Positions 1 to 8,974 are shown, counted from the stretch's first letter. The stretch: 64,000 nt of DNA from JABSSA01 sp039984715 (GCA_039984715.1 JBDWUA010000004.1:62001-126000); one strand, 5' to 3'. The notes: generated from the sequence alone by a model not told the origin. Numbers and translations are program-made.

Positions 1-126
1 GATCACTATTCGGGCAACGTATTGACCCCCATCGCGCTTGATTCAGCCGTGCGTGTTTCCATGTGCCATTACAATACATTGGAAGAAGTCGCGGCCTTTC
101 TATCCGCCATAAAGACGATGGCCTGA
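1..126 (+). CDS. C-terminal end of a class V aminotransferase / cysteine desulfurase-like enzyme (partial)
   Basis: The window opens inside a gene: the frame starting at base 1 gives 41 codons and stops at TGA 124-126. The visible tail contains VRVSMCHYNTLEEV followed by AAFLSAI. This fits the usual end of class V PLP-dependent enzymes, where an R-[IV]-S-x-x-x-Y-N-T motif and an acidic pair precede the last helix. The PLP lysine lies outside the window, so the substrate cannot be told. The gene is followed 87 bases later, on the same strand, by an M20 amidohydrolase and may share a pathway with it. The family is a moderate call from a short stretch. Confidence 0.6.
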   Translation, partial: DHYSGNVLTPIALDSAVRVSMCHYNTLEEVAAFLSAIKTMA

Positions 127-213
127 GGCAAACCGCCACCCTTTCGCGATATTCCGCTCTGCGGTTCACACGTCAGGCTTGTATTCCTTCTGCACTTTTG
201 GGCTAATTTAGAA

Positions 214-1491
214 ATGACAGTATCAACCCGTATCGAAAACGCCCGCGACGATGTAATTGCCTTGACCCAAGGTTTGATCCGCATCCCGACATTGAACCCA
301 CCCGGTGCATGTTATCGTGATATCTGCGATTTTCTGGATCAACGCCTCAGCCGGTTTGGGTTTGAAACCCAGATGATCCGCGCCGAAGGAACGCCGGGCG
401 ACAGTGATCAATATCCACGCTGGAATTTGGTTGCGCGTCGAGAAGGGGCCCATTCTGGCGATTGTCTGCATTTTAACTCGCATCATGACGTGGTCGAAGT
501 CGGTGCGGGATGGACCAAAGACCCGTTTGGCGGCGAAATCGAAGACGACCGCATTTACGGACGTGGAGCCTGTGACATGAAAGGCGGTCTTGCCGCGTCA
601 ATCATCGCCGCCGAAGCGTTTATCAAAGAACACCCAGATTTTTGTGGAGCTGTCGAAATCAGCGCAACAGCGGACGAAGAATCCGGCGGGTATGGCGGTG
701 TGGCATATCTGGCTGAAAAGGGGTTTTTTGATCCCAAACGCGTGCAACATGTCATCATTCCTGAACCTTTAAACAAAGATCGCATTTGCTTGGGTCATCG
801 TGGTGGCTGGTGGGCGGAAATCGAAACCAAAGGGGAAATCGCCCACGGGTCGATGCCGTTTCTTGGCGATTGCGCTGTGCGCCACATGGGTGCCGTACTG
901 GACAAATTCGAAAGCGATTTGTACCCGGCGATGGCCGCGCGATATACGGAAATGCCTGTTGTACCGGACGGCGCGCGGAATTCTACGATGAACATCAATT
1001 CCATTCATGGTGGCCAACCCGAACAACCTGCGGATTACACAGGGTTGCCGGCGCATTGTGTGCCAGACAGTTGCCGTATCGTGATTGACCGACGCTATTT
1101 GATGGAAGAACCTCTTGAGGATGTGAAAGGCGAAGTAATCGCCCTGCTTGAGGGTCTGAAAGAATCCCGCCCGAACTTTGAATATGACCTGAACGAATTG
1201 AATGTCGTCATACCCTCAATGACCGACCGCGACGCACCGGTTGTGCGCACCGTTGCCGATGCGATCACGCAAACGCTGGGGGTCGAACCCACCTATGTCG
1301 CCTCACCCGGCAGTTATGACCAAAAACACATCGACCGTATTGGTAAGCTGCGCAATTGCATCGCCTATGGTCCGGGGGAATTGGAACTGGCGCATAAACC
1401 AGACGAATGGGTCGGCATCACAGACATGATCGACAGTGCCAAGGTGATGGGGCAAGCCATGGCAAAACTGTTGCTAGCGCCCAAGGAATAG
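214..1491 (+). CDS. M20 family zinc deacylase (ArgE/DapE-like)
   Basis: A 425-residue cytosolic metallohydrolase of the acetylornithine deacetylase / succinyl-diaminopimelate desuccinylase family, which removes acyl groups from amino nitrogen. The zinc site is complete: His90-x-Asp92 in NSHHDVV, Asp121 in GACDMKGG, catalytic Glu155-Glu156 in ADEESGG, Glu184 in IIPEP and His394 in ELAHKPDE. The dimerisation-domain motif GEIAHGSMP lies between. Length is normal. No clear Shine-Dalgarno precedes the ATG, but nothing upstream in frame is better. The stop is 3 bases before the NADAR gene, so the two are cotranscribed. Nothing identifies true ArgE or DapE; the neighbourhood of ABC-transporter and catabolic genes suggests a catabolic N-acyl substrate (inference). 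Confidence 0.85.
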   Translation: MTVSTRIENARDDVIALTQGLIRIPTLNPPGACYRDICDFLDQRLSRFGFETQMIRAEGTPGDSDQYPRWNLVARREGAHSGDCLHFNSHHDVVEVGAGWTKDPFGGEIEDDRIYGRGACDMKGGLAASIIAAEAFIKEHPDFCGAVEISATADEESGGYGGVAYLAEKGFFDPKRVQHVIIPEPLNKDRICLGHRGGWWAEIETKGEIAHGSMPFLGDCAVRHMGAVLDKFESDLYPAMAARYTEMPVVPDGARNSTMNINSIHGGQPEQPADYTGLPAHCVPDSCRIVIDRRYLMEEPLEDVKGEVIALLEGLKESRPNFEYDLNELNVVIPSMTDRDAPVVRTVADAITQTLGVEPTYVASPGSYDQKHIDRIGKLRNCIAYGPGELELAHKPDEWVGITDMIDSAKVMGQAMAKLLLAPKE

Positions 1492-1494
1492 ACG

Positions 1495-1992
1495 ATGTCG
1501 ACCCGTTACCATTTCTTTTGGAACGGCCCACTTAGCCAATGGCAAAACTGTCAGTTCGACATGGACGGAACCCTTTATACGTCCGCCGAACAAGCGATGA
1601 TGCATGCCAAGGCGATCCTGTTTGAAAACGCAGAAATTGCCGATGAGATTCTGCGGGCAAGCGATCCCGGAAAGCAAAAAGCACTGGGCCGTCAGGTCGC
1701 AGGATTTGATCAAGACCGTTGGTCGAGCTCCCGATATGACATCGTGGTCCGGATCAATCTCTCTAAATTCTCGCAAAACAAAGGGCTAAGGCGCAAGCTA
1801 TTCCAAACCGGCCAATTGCAGCTGGTGGAGGCAAGCCCAATGGATACAGTATGGGGGATTGGACTGGATGCAGAAACGGCCCGAAACACACCCGAACATC
1901 TATGGCCCGGACAGAATCTTTTGGGACGCGCATTGATGGACGTTAGGACGAAATTGCACGCCTTGTTCCCCGACGAAACGACAGACGAATAA
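1495..1992 (+). CDS. NADAR (YbiA-like) N-glycosidase family protein
   Basis: A 165-residue protein of the NADAR/YbiA superfamily. Members hydrolyse N-glycosidic bonds in damaged riboflavin-pathway intermediates or in ADP-ribosylated substrates. The family hallmarks are in order: an SAEQAMMHAKA motif with Glu32, WGIGLD at 120-125, and GQNLLGRALMDVR at 139-151. The start ATG is 3 bases after the M20 stop, and AAGGA inside the end of that gene serves as ribosome binding site. Translational coupling to a deacylase is not an arrangement I know; NADAR genes are usually solitary or linked to NAD or ADP-ribose functions. Family membership is secure, the substrate is not. Confidence 0.85.
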   Translation: MSTRYHFFWNGPLSQWQNCQFDMDGTLYTSAEQAMMHAKAILFENAEIADEILRASDPGKQKALGRQVAGFDQDRWSSSRYDIVVRINLSKFSQNKGLRRKLFQTGQLQLVEASPMDTVWGIGLDAETARNTPEHLWPGQNLLGRALMDVRTKLHALFPDETTDE

Positions 1993-2003
1993 AACCACGC
2001 GCG

Positions 2004-2846
2004 TCAAACCGCGATATTGTCGATCAAACGCACACCTGCCAACCAGGCCGCCGCAAGCAAACGGGCGGGTCGATCAGGTTTTTCCAACAAACTCAGGTCA
2101 TCACAGGCGCGCAGGTCGAAATATTCGATGTCATAGAAACCAGCCGCTTCGATATGGGCAAGCGCCTGTGTCTTTAACGCCTCCCAATCTTCTCCGTTGG
2201 ATAGACCTTTCGCGACCCTTTGCATCGCCTCGTGTAACGCGGGCGCTTGGACGCGGGCGCGGTCGGAAATCAGCAAGTTGCGTGACGACATGGCCAATCC
2301 GTCTTCTTCTCGGATGGTCGGGCAGCCTACGACATCCACACCAAGGTTCAGGTCTTTGGACAACCGCCGCACCACTTGCAGCTGTTGAAAATCCTTTTCG
2401 CCAAAAAACGCCAGATCCGCGCCTGTTTGTGTGAACAATTTGGTCACAACCGTTGCGACCCCATCGAAATGCCCGCTGCGATGCGCACCGCATAACACAT
2501 TGGTCAGACCGGTGATCGACACAGTTGTCGCAAACCCATCGGGATACATCGTATCACCATCCGGAACCCAGATGGCATCCACGTTGTATTTCGCAAGTTT
2601 TCTGGCGTCGTCTTCCTCGGTCCTTGGATAATTCTCGTAATCTTCGGGATTGTTGAATTGTTTTGGGTTCACAAAAACGGTGACCACAACCCGATCGGCC
2701 TGTTGTTTGGCTGCGCGCACCAAACTTAGATGCCCATCATGTAAGGCGCCCATGGTCGGCACAACGCCAATGCGTTCACCGGCTCTGTGCCAATTGGCTT
2801 TCAAAGCGGTCAGGTCTGCCAAATCTCTGACAATGGGCGCGATCAT
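2004..2846 (-). CDS. panC: Pantothenate synthetase
   Basis: Condenses pantoate and beta-alanine with ATP, the last step of pantothenate (CoA precursor) synthesis, in the cytosol. The 280-residue product has all signatures: PTMG at 30-33, HDGH at 36-39, GHFDGV at 125-130, GEKDFQQL at 149-156 and MSSRN at 186-190. The open frame extends 36 codons upstream, but the ATG at 2846 is chosen because AAGAGG sits 8 bases before it and the protein then begins at the usual point (IVRDLADL). It stands alone on the minus strand between plus-strand genes; panB, often adjacent, is not in the window. Confidence 0.97.
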   Translation of the reverse strand: MIAPIVRDLADLTALKANWHRAGERIGVVPTMGALHDGHLSLVRAAKQQADRVVVTVFVNPKQFNNPEDYENYPRTEEDDARKLAKYNVDAIWVPDGDTMYPDGFATTVSITGLTNVLCGAHRSGHFDGVATVVTKLFTQTGADLAFFGEKDFQQLQVVRRLSKDLNLGVDVVGCPTIREEDGLAMSSRNLLISDRARVQAPALHEAMQRVAKGLSNGEDWEALKTQALAHIEAAGFYDIEYFDLRACDDLSLLEKPDRPARLLAAAWLAGVRLIDNIAV

Positions 2847-2985
2847 TTTGGGGCCTCTTAACGCTGCAAAATCCGACCTGTCATTAACAGTCGCTGCCAT
2901 CCCGTGCCAGAAGACGTTGCAACCAATGCTTGATTGAACGCGCTGAAAAGGCAAGACTTGAGTTTAAACAATGGGGATCATCACA

Positions 2986-4452
2986 ATGACATTTCGCATA
3001 ACCTTAATCGCAGCACTTTTGTGCGGTACGGCCCTTGCCGCCAAAGATGACATCACGGTCGCCATGCAATTGGAGCCCCCGCATCTTGATCCAACATCGG
3101 CCGCCGCCGGTGCCATCGACAGCGTGCTATATTCAAACGTTTTCGAAGGTCTAACGCGGTTCCAAGAAGATGGTTCTGTCGTGGCGGGTCTGGCTGAAAG
3201 CTGGGAAATTTCCGATGACGGAACGGTCTATACATTCAAGTTACGCGCCGGGGTCAGCTTTCACGACGGCACGACCATGGACGCCGAAGACGTAAAGTTC
3301 AGCCTTGATCGCGCCCGCGCCGAAGAATCAACAAATGCGCAAAAGGCATTGTTCGAAGGCATCTCATCCGTTGATGTTGTTGATCCACAAACTGTCAAAG
3401 TGACCCTTGGCGCACCCAATGGGAACTTTTTGTTCAATATGGCGTGGGGCGATGCGGTCATCGTCGCACCGGAAAGCATCGATAACATCAAACAAACCCC
3501 TATCGGAACCGGGGCCTTTACGTTCGCGAACTGGGTCCAAGGGGATCGGATCGAATTAACACGCAATCCAGATTATTGGGGTGAACCGGCCAAACTGGCA
3601 AATGCGACCTTCAAATTCATCTCTGATCCAACAGCCGCGTTTGCCGCTGTGATGGCCGAAGACGTGGATGCGTTCATGGTCTTTCCTGCGCCTGAAAACC
3701 TGCCCCAGTTTGAGGCTGACCCCAGATTTAAACTGCTGATTGGATCAACCGAAGGCGAAACGATCCTGTCGACCAACAACAAACAGCCCCCCTTTGACAA
3801 CGTAAAAGTGCGCCAAGCCCTTTCTCATGCCATAGATCGCCAAGCCATCATTGACGGGGCTATGTTCGGGTATGGCACGCCAATTGGAACCCATTTCGCA
3901 CCACACAACCCGGCATACGTTGATCTAACCGGGCAGTCCTCACATGATCCGGCAAAGGCCAAAGCCCTTTTGGCCGAAGCAGGTTTTGCAGACGGATTCG
4001 AAACAACGTTGCATTTGCCACCCCCCTCATACGCGCGACGCGGCGGTGAGATCATCGCGGCACAATTGGCCGAAGTCGGGATCAAAGCCGAAATCATCAA
4101 CGTCGAATGGGCGCAATGGTTGGAAACCGTGTTCCGGGGCAAGAACTTTGGGCTGACGGTCATCAGCCACACAGAACCCTTCGACATCGGCATTTATGGA
4201 CGTCCAGATTACTATTTCCAATACGATAACCCGGATTTTCAGACGCTCATGAAGGACCTTAACGCAACAACAGATCCGGCCAAACGCGATGCAATGCTGG
4301 CAACGGCCCAACAGATCATTTCGGATGATGCGGTGAACGGATATTTGTTCCAACTTGCCGCAACAAGCGTCGCGAAAACAGGCGTGCAAGGCCTGTGGGC
4401 GAATGCCCCAACGCAAGCCACGGATTTAACAGCCGTGTCATGGGCCGAATAA
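2986..4452 (+). CDS. ABC transporter solute-binding protein, family 5 (Dpp/Opp type)
   Basis: A periplasmic peptide/nickel/opine-type binding protein of 488 residues. The N-terminus is a Sec signal peptide (Arg, then LIAALLCGTALA, probable cut after ALA); there is no lipobox cysteine. Family marks follow: EPPHLDP, NVFEGLTRF, LAESWEIS, YTFKLRAGVSFHDG, DPAKAKALLAEAGF. The ATG at 2986 is preferred over 2971 because a GGGGA lies about 10 bases before it and the signal peptide then starts cleanly. No permease is next door; the matching permeases and fused ATPase begin at 9885, about 5.4 kb on, after unrelated genes. The ligand cannot be read from sequence; pairing with that transporter is inferred from family and proximity. 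Confidence 0.88.
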   Translation: MTFRITLIAALLCGTALAAKDDITVAMQLEPPHLDPTSAAAGAIDSVLYSNVFEGLTRFQEDGSVVAGLAESWEISDDGTVYTFKLRAGVSFHDGTTMDAEDVKFSLDRARAEESTNAQKALFEGISSVDVVDPQTVKVTLGAPNGNFLFNMAWGDAVIVAPESIDNIKQTPIGTGAFTFANWVQGDRIELTRNPDYWGEPAKLANATFKFISDPTAAFAAVMAEDVDAFMVFPAPENLPQFEADPRFKLLIGSTEGETILSTNNKQPPFDNVKVRQALSHAIDRQAIIDGAMFGYGTPIGTHFAPHNPAYVDLTGQSSHDPAKAKALLAEAGFADGFETTLHLPPPSYARRGGEIIAAQLAEVGIKAEIINVEWAQWLETVFRGKNFGLTVISHTEPFDIGIYGRPDYYFQYDNPDFQTLMKDLNATTDPAKRDAMLATAQQIISDDAVNGYLFQLAATSVAKTGVQGLWANAPTQATDLTAVSWAE

Positions 4453-4506
4453 ATCTAGAAACGTAAACACTTGAAATGGGCGTCACGTGCGCCCGTTTCC
4501 TAGATT
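4450..4506 (+). terminator. Hairpin / probable terminator after the solute-binding protein
   Basis: An inner stem pairs 4473-4482 with 4490-4499 (gaaatgggcg with cgcccgtttc, one G-T pair) around a 7-base loop. The outer flanks 4450-4461 and about 4494-4506 (aatctagaaacg / cgtttcctagatt) could form an alternative, competing 12-bp stem with one bulge. No long T tract follows, so termination efficiency is uncertain. Confidence 0.5.
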
Positions 4507-4592
4507 GCAAACAACAAAAATCTTGAGGTTATTTATCGTGTAAACCACGTGAGAAAGACTGAATTTAATGAAACAACTATTCCGGGAACAAG

Positions 4593-4610
4593 CTGACATG
4601 AATCTGTTAA
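4593..4610 (+). promoter_or_regulatory. Candidate Pho box (PhoB site) upstream of phoX
   Basis: Two direct half-sites with 11-base spacing: ctgacat at 4593 and ctgttaa at 4604, split by 4 bases. This matches the PhoB consensus CTGTCAT-N4-CTGTCAT in 6 of 7 and 5 of 7 positions. It lies 89 bases before the phoX start codon. Such sites drive phosphate-starvation induction in proteobacteria, which suits a secreted phosphatase. Site identity is by eye. Confidence 0.6.
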
Positions 4611-4698
4611 CTTCCGGGGATAGCAAAGGCGAAACGAGCAGTGTGTTTGACGAGTTTCAACAAAATTCACAGCAGAAACACCAAGTGGGAGTTTAGCC

Positions 4699-6585
4699 AT
4701 GAAAGATTCAGACCTTCGCGAATTGTCGCCCGACGAATGGGACGAACAGAATTATCCGCGTCCAAACACATGTGATTTTGACGACGTCGTTGACGAAGCA
4801 CTGTCGCGTCGTGGATTCCTAAGCAGCGTTGTTGCTTTTGGATCCGGAGCCGCCGTCATGGGCGTGGGTTCGATGTTGTCATCGACATCCGCCAAAGCAC
4901 AAGCCGCATCGCGCTTTGCCTTTAAGCCGATCCCAATTGCGACCGATGCAACGGTCCATGTGCCCGAAGGATACAGTTGGTCAGTGGTGGCACGCTGGGG
5001 GGATGCATTGAATTCGCAAGCAGTCGCTTTTGATTCAGAAACCGGCCACGATTCCGCCAATGCGGCGCATGTATTTGGTGAAAACACCGACGGTATGTGG
5101 CTGTACAACATTGATGGCCACGAAGTGATTGCCGTCAACAACGAATACGCCAACCGCAAGACCAACCTTGGCAACGACGAAGGCGTTTCAAAAAGCGCCG
5201 AAGACGTCAAGAAATTGCAAGGCATCCAAGGCGTAACCGTTCTGGAAGTTGCGCCACAAGACAATGGCCAATACGGAATTGTCGTGGATTCACCCTTTAA
5301 CCGCAGAATTGACCATAACACTCCGATAAGAATCGGCGGTCCGGCTGCTGGGGCTGACGCCTTGAAAACCGCCGCCGATCCGGATGGAACGCTGGCACTG
5401 GGCACATTGAACAATTGCGGATCTGGTCCAACCCCGTGGGGCACCTATTTAACCTGCGAAGAGAACTTTAACGGTTATTTCGGATCAAACGACAAGGATC
5501 TTGAGTTACCCGACGATTACGAACGCTATGGCGTGGGCCATGACGGTTGGGGATACGAATATCATGTGTTCGATGAACGCTTTGATGTGTCCAAGAACCC
5601 GAACGAACCGCATCGCCACGGGTTCATCGTTGAAATCGATCCATCCGATCCAAATTCAACGCCAGTCAAACGCACAGCTATGGGCCGCTTCAAACATGAA
5701 AACGCTGCGACCGTATTGGCCCCAGATGGCCGAGTCGTTGCCTATATGGGTGACGATGAACGGGGTGAGTTCCTGTATAAATTCGTCTCCAGCGCAAAAT
5801 ATCAGGTCGGTGGTAACACCGACACTTTGTTGGATGATGGACAGCTTTACGTTGCCAAGTTCCACGCGGATGGCACGGGCGATTGGCTTGCTTTGACCCC
5901 AGAAGCGACGGGAATGGATGCAACTGACATCCTGATCTACACGCGAATGGCGGCTTCGGCTGTGGGTGCGACAACGATGGATCGCCCAGAATGGGTGGCT
6001 GTGAACCCAATCGCCGCCGAAGGCTATTGCGCGCTGACCAACAACAAAAACCGCGGGGTTAAACCCAATGCGGGCGGCGACGATACATCGCCAAATGGTC
6101 CAAACCCACGCAAGGCCAACAATTATGGTCAGATCGTGCGCTGGTTCCCGGCCAATGACGACCACGCAACTGCGTCCTTCCGTTGGGATCTGTACGTCAT
6201 GGCCGGCAACCCGGTTGTGAGCGAAGGCGCCTATAAAGGGTCGTCCAACGTCAATCCGGGCAATATGTTCAACTCTCCGGATGGCATGATGTTTGACAGC
6301 AAAGGCGTCCTTTGGATTCAAACGGATGGCGATGATGACAATGAAGGTGAATTTGAAGGTCAGGGCAACAACCAGATGCTTGCGGGCGATCCTGTCACGG
6401 GTGAAATCCAACGCTTTTTGACAGGTCCAAATGGTGCCGAAGTGACGGGGCTGTGCTGGTCAACGGATCGCAAAACAATGTTTGTTGGCATGCAACATCC
6501 GGGCGGGTCATTCCCGGACGGCAATGGTCTGCCTCGATCCTCTCTTATCGCTGTTTGGCGGGATGACGGCGGCTTGGTCGGGTAA
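4699..6585 (+). CDS. phoX: PhoX family alkaline phosphatase (Tat-exported)
   Basis: A 628-residue PhoX-type (DUF839) phosphatase. These are Fe/Ca-dependent enzymes that release phosphate from organic phosphoesters in the periplasm or outside the cell and are common in marine bacteria. The N-terminus carries a twin-arginine signal (SRRGFLSS, Arg37-Arg38) and a hydrophobic stretch ending near AKAQA at about 69; the long acidic pre-sequence before the arginines is typical of the family. The metal-site motif TCEENFNGYFG lies at about residue 252, and HGFIVEIDP, GRFKHENA and DGMMFDSKGVLWIQTDG are other conserved blocks. GGGAG precedes the ATG by 8 bases. Single-gene unit with its own Pho box and terminator. 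Scavenging under phosphate limitation is the likely role. Confidence 0.93.
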   Translation: MKDSDLRELSPDEWDEQNYPRPNTCDFDDVVDEALSRRGFLSSVVAFGSGAAVMGVGSMLSSTSAKAQAASRFAFKPIPIATDATVHVPEGYSWSVVARWGDALNSQAVAFDSETGHDSANAAHVFGENTDGMWLYNIDGHEVIAVNNEYANRKTNLGNDEGVSKSAEDVKKLQGIQGVTVLEVAPQDNGQYGIVVDSPFNRRIDHNTPIRIGGPAAGADALKTAADPDGTLALGTLNNCGSGPTPWGTYLTCEENFNGYFGSNDKDLELPDDYERYGVGHDGWGYEYHVFDERFDVSKNPNEPHRHGFIVEIDPSDPNSTPVKRTAMGRFKHENAATVLAPDGRVVAYMGDDERGEFLYKFVSSAKYQVGGNTDTLLDDGQLYVAKFHADGTGDWLALTPEATGMDATDILIYTRMAASAVGATTMDRPEWVAVNPIAAEGYCALTNNKNRGVKPNAGGDDTSPNGPNPRKANNYGQIVRWFPANDDHATASFRWDLYVMAGNPVVSEGAYKGSSNVNPGNMFNSPDGMMFDSKGVLWIQTDGDDDNEGEFEGQGNNQMLAGDPVTGEIQRFLTGPNGAEVTGLCWSTDRKTMFVGMQHPGGSFPDGNGLPRSSLIAVWRDDGGLVG

Positions 6586-6606
6586 TCGCAGACAGTCACA
6601 ATTCAG

Positions 6607-6639
6607 ACGGGCGCCTGATCAGGGTGCCCGTTTTATTTT
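6607..6639 (+). terminator. Rho-independent terminator of phoX
   Basis: The arms acgggcgcct (6607-6616) and agggtgcccgt (6621-6631) form a roughly 10-bp stem containing wobble pairs and a short loop. A T-rich tail (ttttatttt, 6631-6639) follows immediately. It sits 21 bases after the phoX stop. Confidence 0.8.
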
Positions 6640-6670
6640 CAGATACCAACTCCCTAGCGCCTTGATGTCA

Positions 6671-7054
6671 TCAATCCGCAGATTGATCGCGATTTTCCGC
6701 ATAGGATGCGGCGAAGGACATCGACCCAAGCCAGCTTTCCCGTCGCGAGGCCCAACATTCATACTCTGGCACCAACTGATTGATGTCGTCCAAACTGCCC
6801 AAATGCACCTCTATTTCGCCACCGCTGCGGGCAAAGACCGACGAACCACACCGCGGGCAAAAGTGCCGCCCCTGAAATTCAGATGTTTCCCCCTCAACGG
6901 TCACTGCGTCTTGGTCAAAAATGGCCGCTGCGTAAAATAACGCGCCGTGATGTTTGCGGCATTCTAGACAATGACACACGCCGACGCGGCGGGGTTGTCC
7001 CGATGCGACCAATCTGACTTTGCCACACAGGCACCCACCCTGAAATTTGTCCAT
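6671..7054 (-). CDS. GFA family (glutathione-dependent formaldehyde-activating enzyme-like) protein
   Basis: A 127-residue zinc protein of the GFA/CENP-V fold. The cysteine pattern is complete: GGCLCGKVR (Cys8, Cys10), GVCHCLECRKHHGA (Cys27, Cys29, Cys32) and FCPRCGS (Cys66, Cys69). The founding member speeds S-hydroxymethylglutathione formation; most relatives have no proven reaction. The frame is open well upstream, but the ATG at 7054 is chosen because family members start just before the first CxC motif. It faces away from the cupin gene at 7203 across a 148-base shared upstream region. Family is sure, function is not. Confidence 0.85.
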   Translation of the reverse strand: MDKFQGGCLCGKVRLVASGQPRRVGVCHCLECRKHHGALFYAAAIFDQDAVTVEGETSEFQGRHFCPRCGSSVFARSGGEIEVHLGSLDDINQLVPEYECWASRRESWLGSMSFAASYAENRDQSAD

Positions 7055-7202
7055 GTCAGCCCAATTCCCCAAAGCAGGTGCCCGTCGCCGAAAATAACAC
7101 AGCCCGCCAATACCACAAAACGACCTCATATCGGTGCGAACCCCAGTCACTTGCTTTCCAGTGCAGACATGACACTGTGGGTTCAACGCACGGGGGACTG
7201 GC

Positions 7203-7601
7203 ATGAAACATATACCCAACGGATCACGACCATCGAAACGCGCATCAAGCGATTGGTTCACCGGCGAGGTCTGGCAAGACCCGGTAATCGAAGCCCCGGC
7301 CCCCGCATCACTTCGGGCCTTGGTTGTGACCTTTGCACCGGCAGCGCGCACAAACTGGCACACGCATCCCTGTGGCCAAACGTTATACATCCTACGCGGC
7401 CAAGGTTTGATCTGCAGGCGCGGGGAAACACCGCAAGTGGTCAATGCCGGGGACACCGTTTGGTTTGATCCATCCGAGGAACATTGGCATGGCGCAGGGC
7501 CGGACACTCAAATGGTTCACCTTGCCATGCAAGAGGCCGATGATCTGGGGCGTGTCGCAGACTGGTTAGAGGCGGTTAGTGATCAGGATTATTCAATCTG
7601 A
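7203..7601 (+). CDS. Small cupin-domain protein
   Basis: A 132-residue single-domain cupin. Motif 1 is NWHTHPCGQTLYILRGQG (His53, His55) and motif 2 is the region around PSEEHWHGA (His94, His96), giving a likely mononuclear metal site. The sequence RALVVTFAPAARTNWHTHP followed by GQTLY resembles cupins of the carboxymuconolactone-decarboxylase-associated type. A run of Gs 7 bases before the ATG acts as ribosome binding site. It converges with the deacetylase gene at 7629. Substrate unknown. Confidence 0.8.
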   Translation: MKHIPNGSRPSKRASSDWFTGEVWQDPVIEAPAPASLRALVVTFAPAARTNWHTHPCGQTLYILRGQGLICRRGETPQVVNAGDTVWFDPSEEHWHGAGPDTQMVHLAMQEADDLGRVADWLEAVSDQDYSI

Positions 7602-7628
7602 TCTTAAATCCCCGACCCTGCCAATGGA

Positions 7629-8741
7629 TCAAGGCCCAAGCCTTGCCTCAAGCTGGCGCACTCGATCTATTATCTCGGGCCTGATATCCCCCGGTCGAGG
7701 CGCGTCTTGTAAGGTGGTAAACCAATGTTCAGGCGGATTGCGCCCGCGTGAATTGCCCTTGAATTCCAGTTTGCGCAGCACCGCTTCGCCAGCGGATGGC
7801 AACACGGGTGGGATGTCGAACCCGTTTAACGTCGCCCAAACGCCAGTCCACAAACGGCCAACGCTCCATGGGTTATAACCGCCGCCACCCAAAACCAACA
7901 ATCGCGGACATGACAGCGACATCAGCCCCTGAACCACCGACCAATGTGCGTTGTTGGACAATGTTAGGCGCGACAGCGGGTCTTCTTCGACGGCGTCTGC
8001 GCCACATTGCAGGACAATGGCGTCTGGTTTGAACGCGCTTACCGCCTTCAGGATCAACCGATCCCGGATCAGGGCCATTTCACTATCGTTCAACCCTCGC
8101 GGCACCGGCAGGTTAAACGCATTGCCACCGCCATCTTCGTGAACATGCCCCGTAAAGGGCCACCGCTTTTCTTCGTGAACGGATATCAAAAGCGTCTCAA
8201 AGTCCCCGGCAAAGCCATATTCGACCCCGTCCATGTGATGCGCATCAATATCGACATAAGCGATCCGTTTGGCCCCATTGCGCCGCAAAGACAGCATCGC
8301 CAACACCGGATCGTTCAAATAACAAAACCCGCCGGCCTTGTCCGGAAACGCATGATGCGTGCCCCCAGCCGGGTGATAAACAATTCCGCCATTGCGCAGC
8401 AACTCTCCGGCCAACAAGGATCCCCCAGCCGAAGTCGTGGGCCGACGCCAAATTTCAGGGAAAACAGGGTTGGAATGCGTCCCGATCTGATGACGACCGC
8501 GGGTATTCTCGTCCACTTCACCGTCACGTTCGGCTTGTTCCAGGGCGGCAAGATAGTCCGGCGTATGCCAGATTTGCAGCGCTTTGGCTTTGGCCCGTGG
8601 AGATAGTCGAAAATTATGTGGCCCCAGCCACCCCAATGCACGGCTCAGGTCCATGACCGTGGACACACGTGGAACACGCAACGGATGCGCCTGCCCATAA
8701 GACGACAAACGGTAAATCTCGGAACCCAACATGATCGGCAT
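7629..8741 (-). CDS. Histone deacetylase family protein, AcuC type
   Basis: A 370-residue class I-like deacetylase of the AcuC branch. In Bacillus AcuC deacetylates acetyl-CoA synthetase; here the partner is unknown. The active site is visible: GGTHHAFPDKAGGFCYLND (the tandem His pair), DIDAHHMDG with the zinc Asp and His, QCGADAVEEDP and the glycine loop VLGGGGYNPWSVGR. The usual HHGDG is HHMDG here. Two in-frame ATGs are possible: 8747 and 8741. The second is preferred since GGCGGG lies 6 bases before it but touches the first. A second, more distant deacetylase homologue is at 46025. Single gene, convergent with the cupin. Confidence 0.88.
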   Translation of the reverse strand: MPIMLGSEIYRLSSYGQAHPLRVPRVSTVMDLSRALGWLGPHNFRLSPRAKAKALQIWHTPDYLAALEQAERDGEVDENTRGRHQIGTHSNPVFPEIWRRPTTSAGGSLLAGELLRNGGIVYHPAGGTHHAFPDKAGGFCYLNDPVLAMLSLRRNGAKRIAYVDIDAHHMDGVEYGFAGDFETLLISVHEEKRWPFTGHVHEDGGGNAFNLPVPRGLNDSEMALIRDRLILKAVSAFKPDAIVLQCGADAVEEDPLSRLTLSNNAHWSVVQGLMSLSCPRLLVLGGGGYNPWSVGRLWTGVWATLNGFDIPPVLPSAGEAVLRKLEFKGNSRGRNPPEHWFTTLQDAPRPGDIRPEIIDRVRQLEARLGP

Positions 8742-8974
8742 ACGCATCCCGCCAAGATGACGTTGTCACCCGCCAAAGACCAGAGCCCCAATTCAGAAAG
8801 CCACCCGCTGTCAGGATTCATTTGACCTGTGCGTCAACAACTGACCCGAACACCTGAAACCAGACGTTCGAGCCACGCGCAGCGAATGACGGTTGAGAGC
8901 CCTCTTGACCAATACTGCAAGATTCACCAGCGTCGGCTATGCGAAATAATAACGAAGAAATGGAGTTATCCTAG

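Noticed and set aside
5656..6411. 251-codon minus-strand frame inside phoX
   Set aside because: Antisense shadow; phoX itself has full family motifs, Tat signal, Pho box and terminator.
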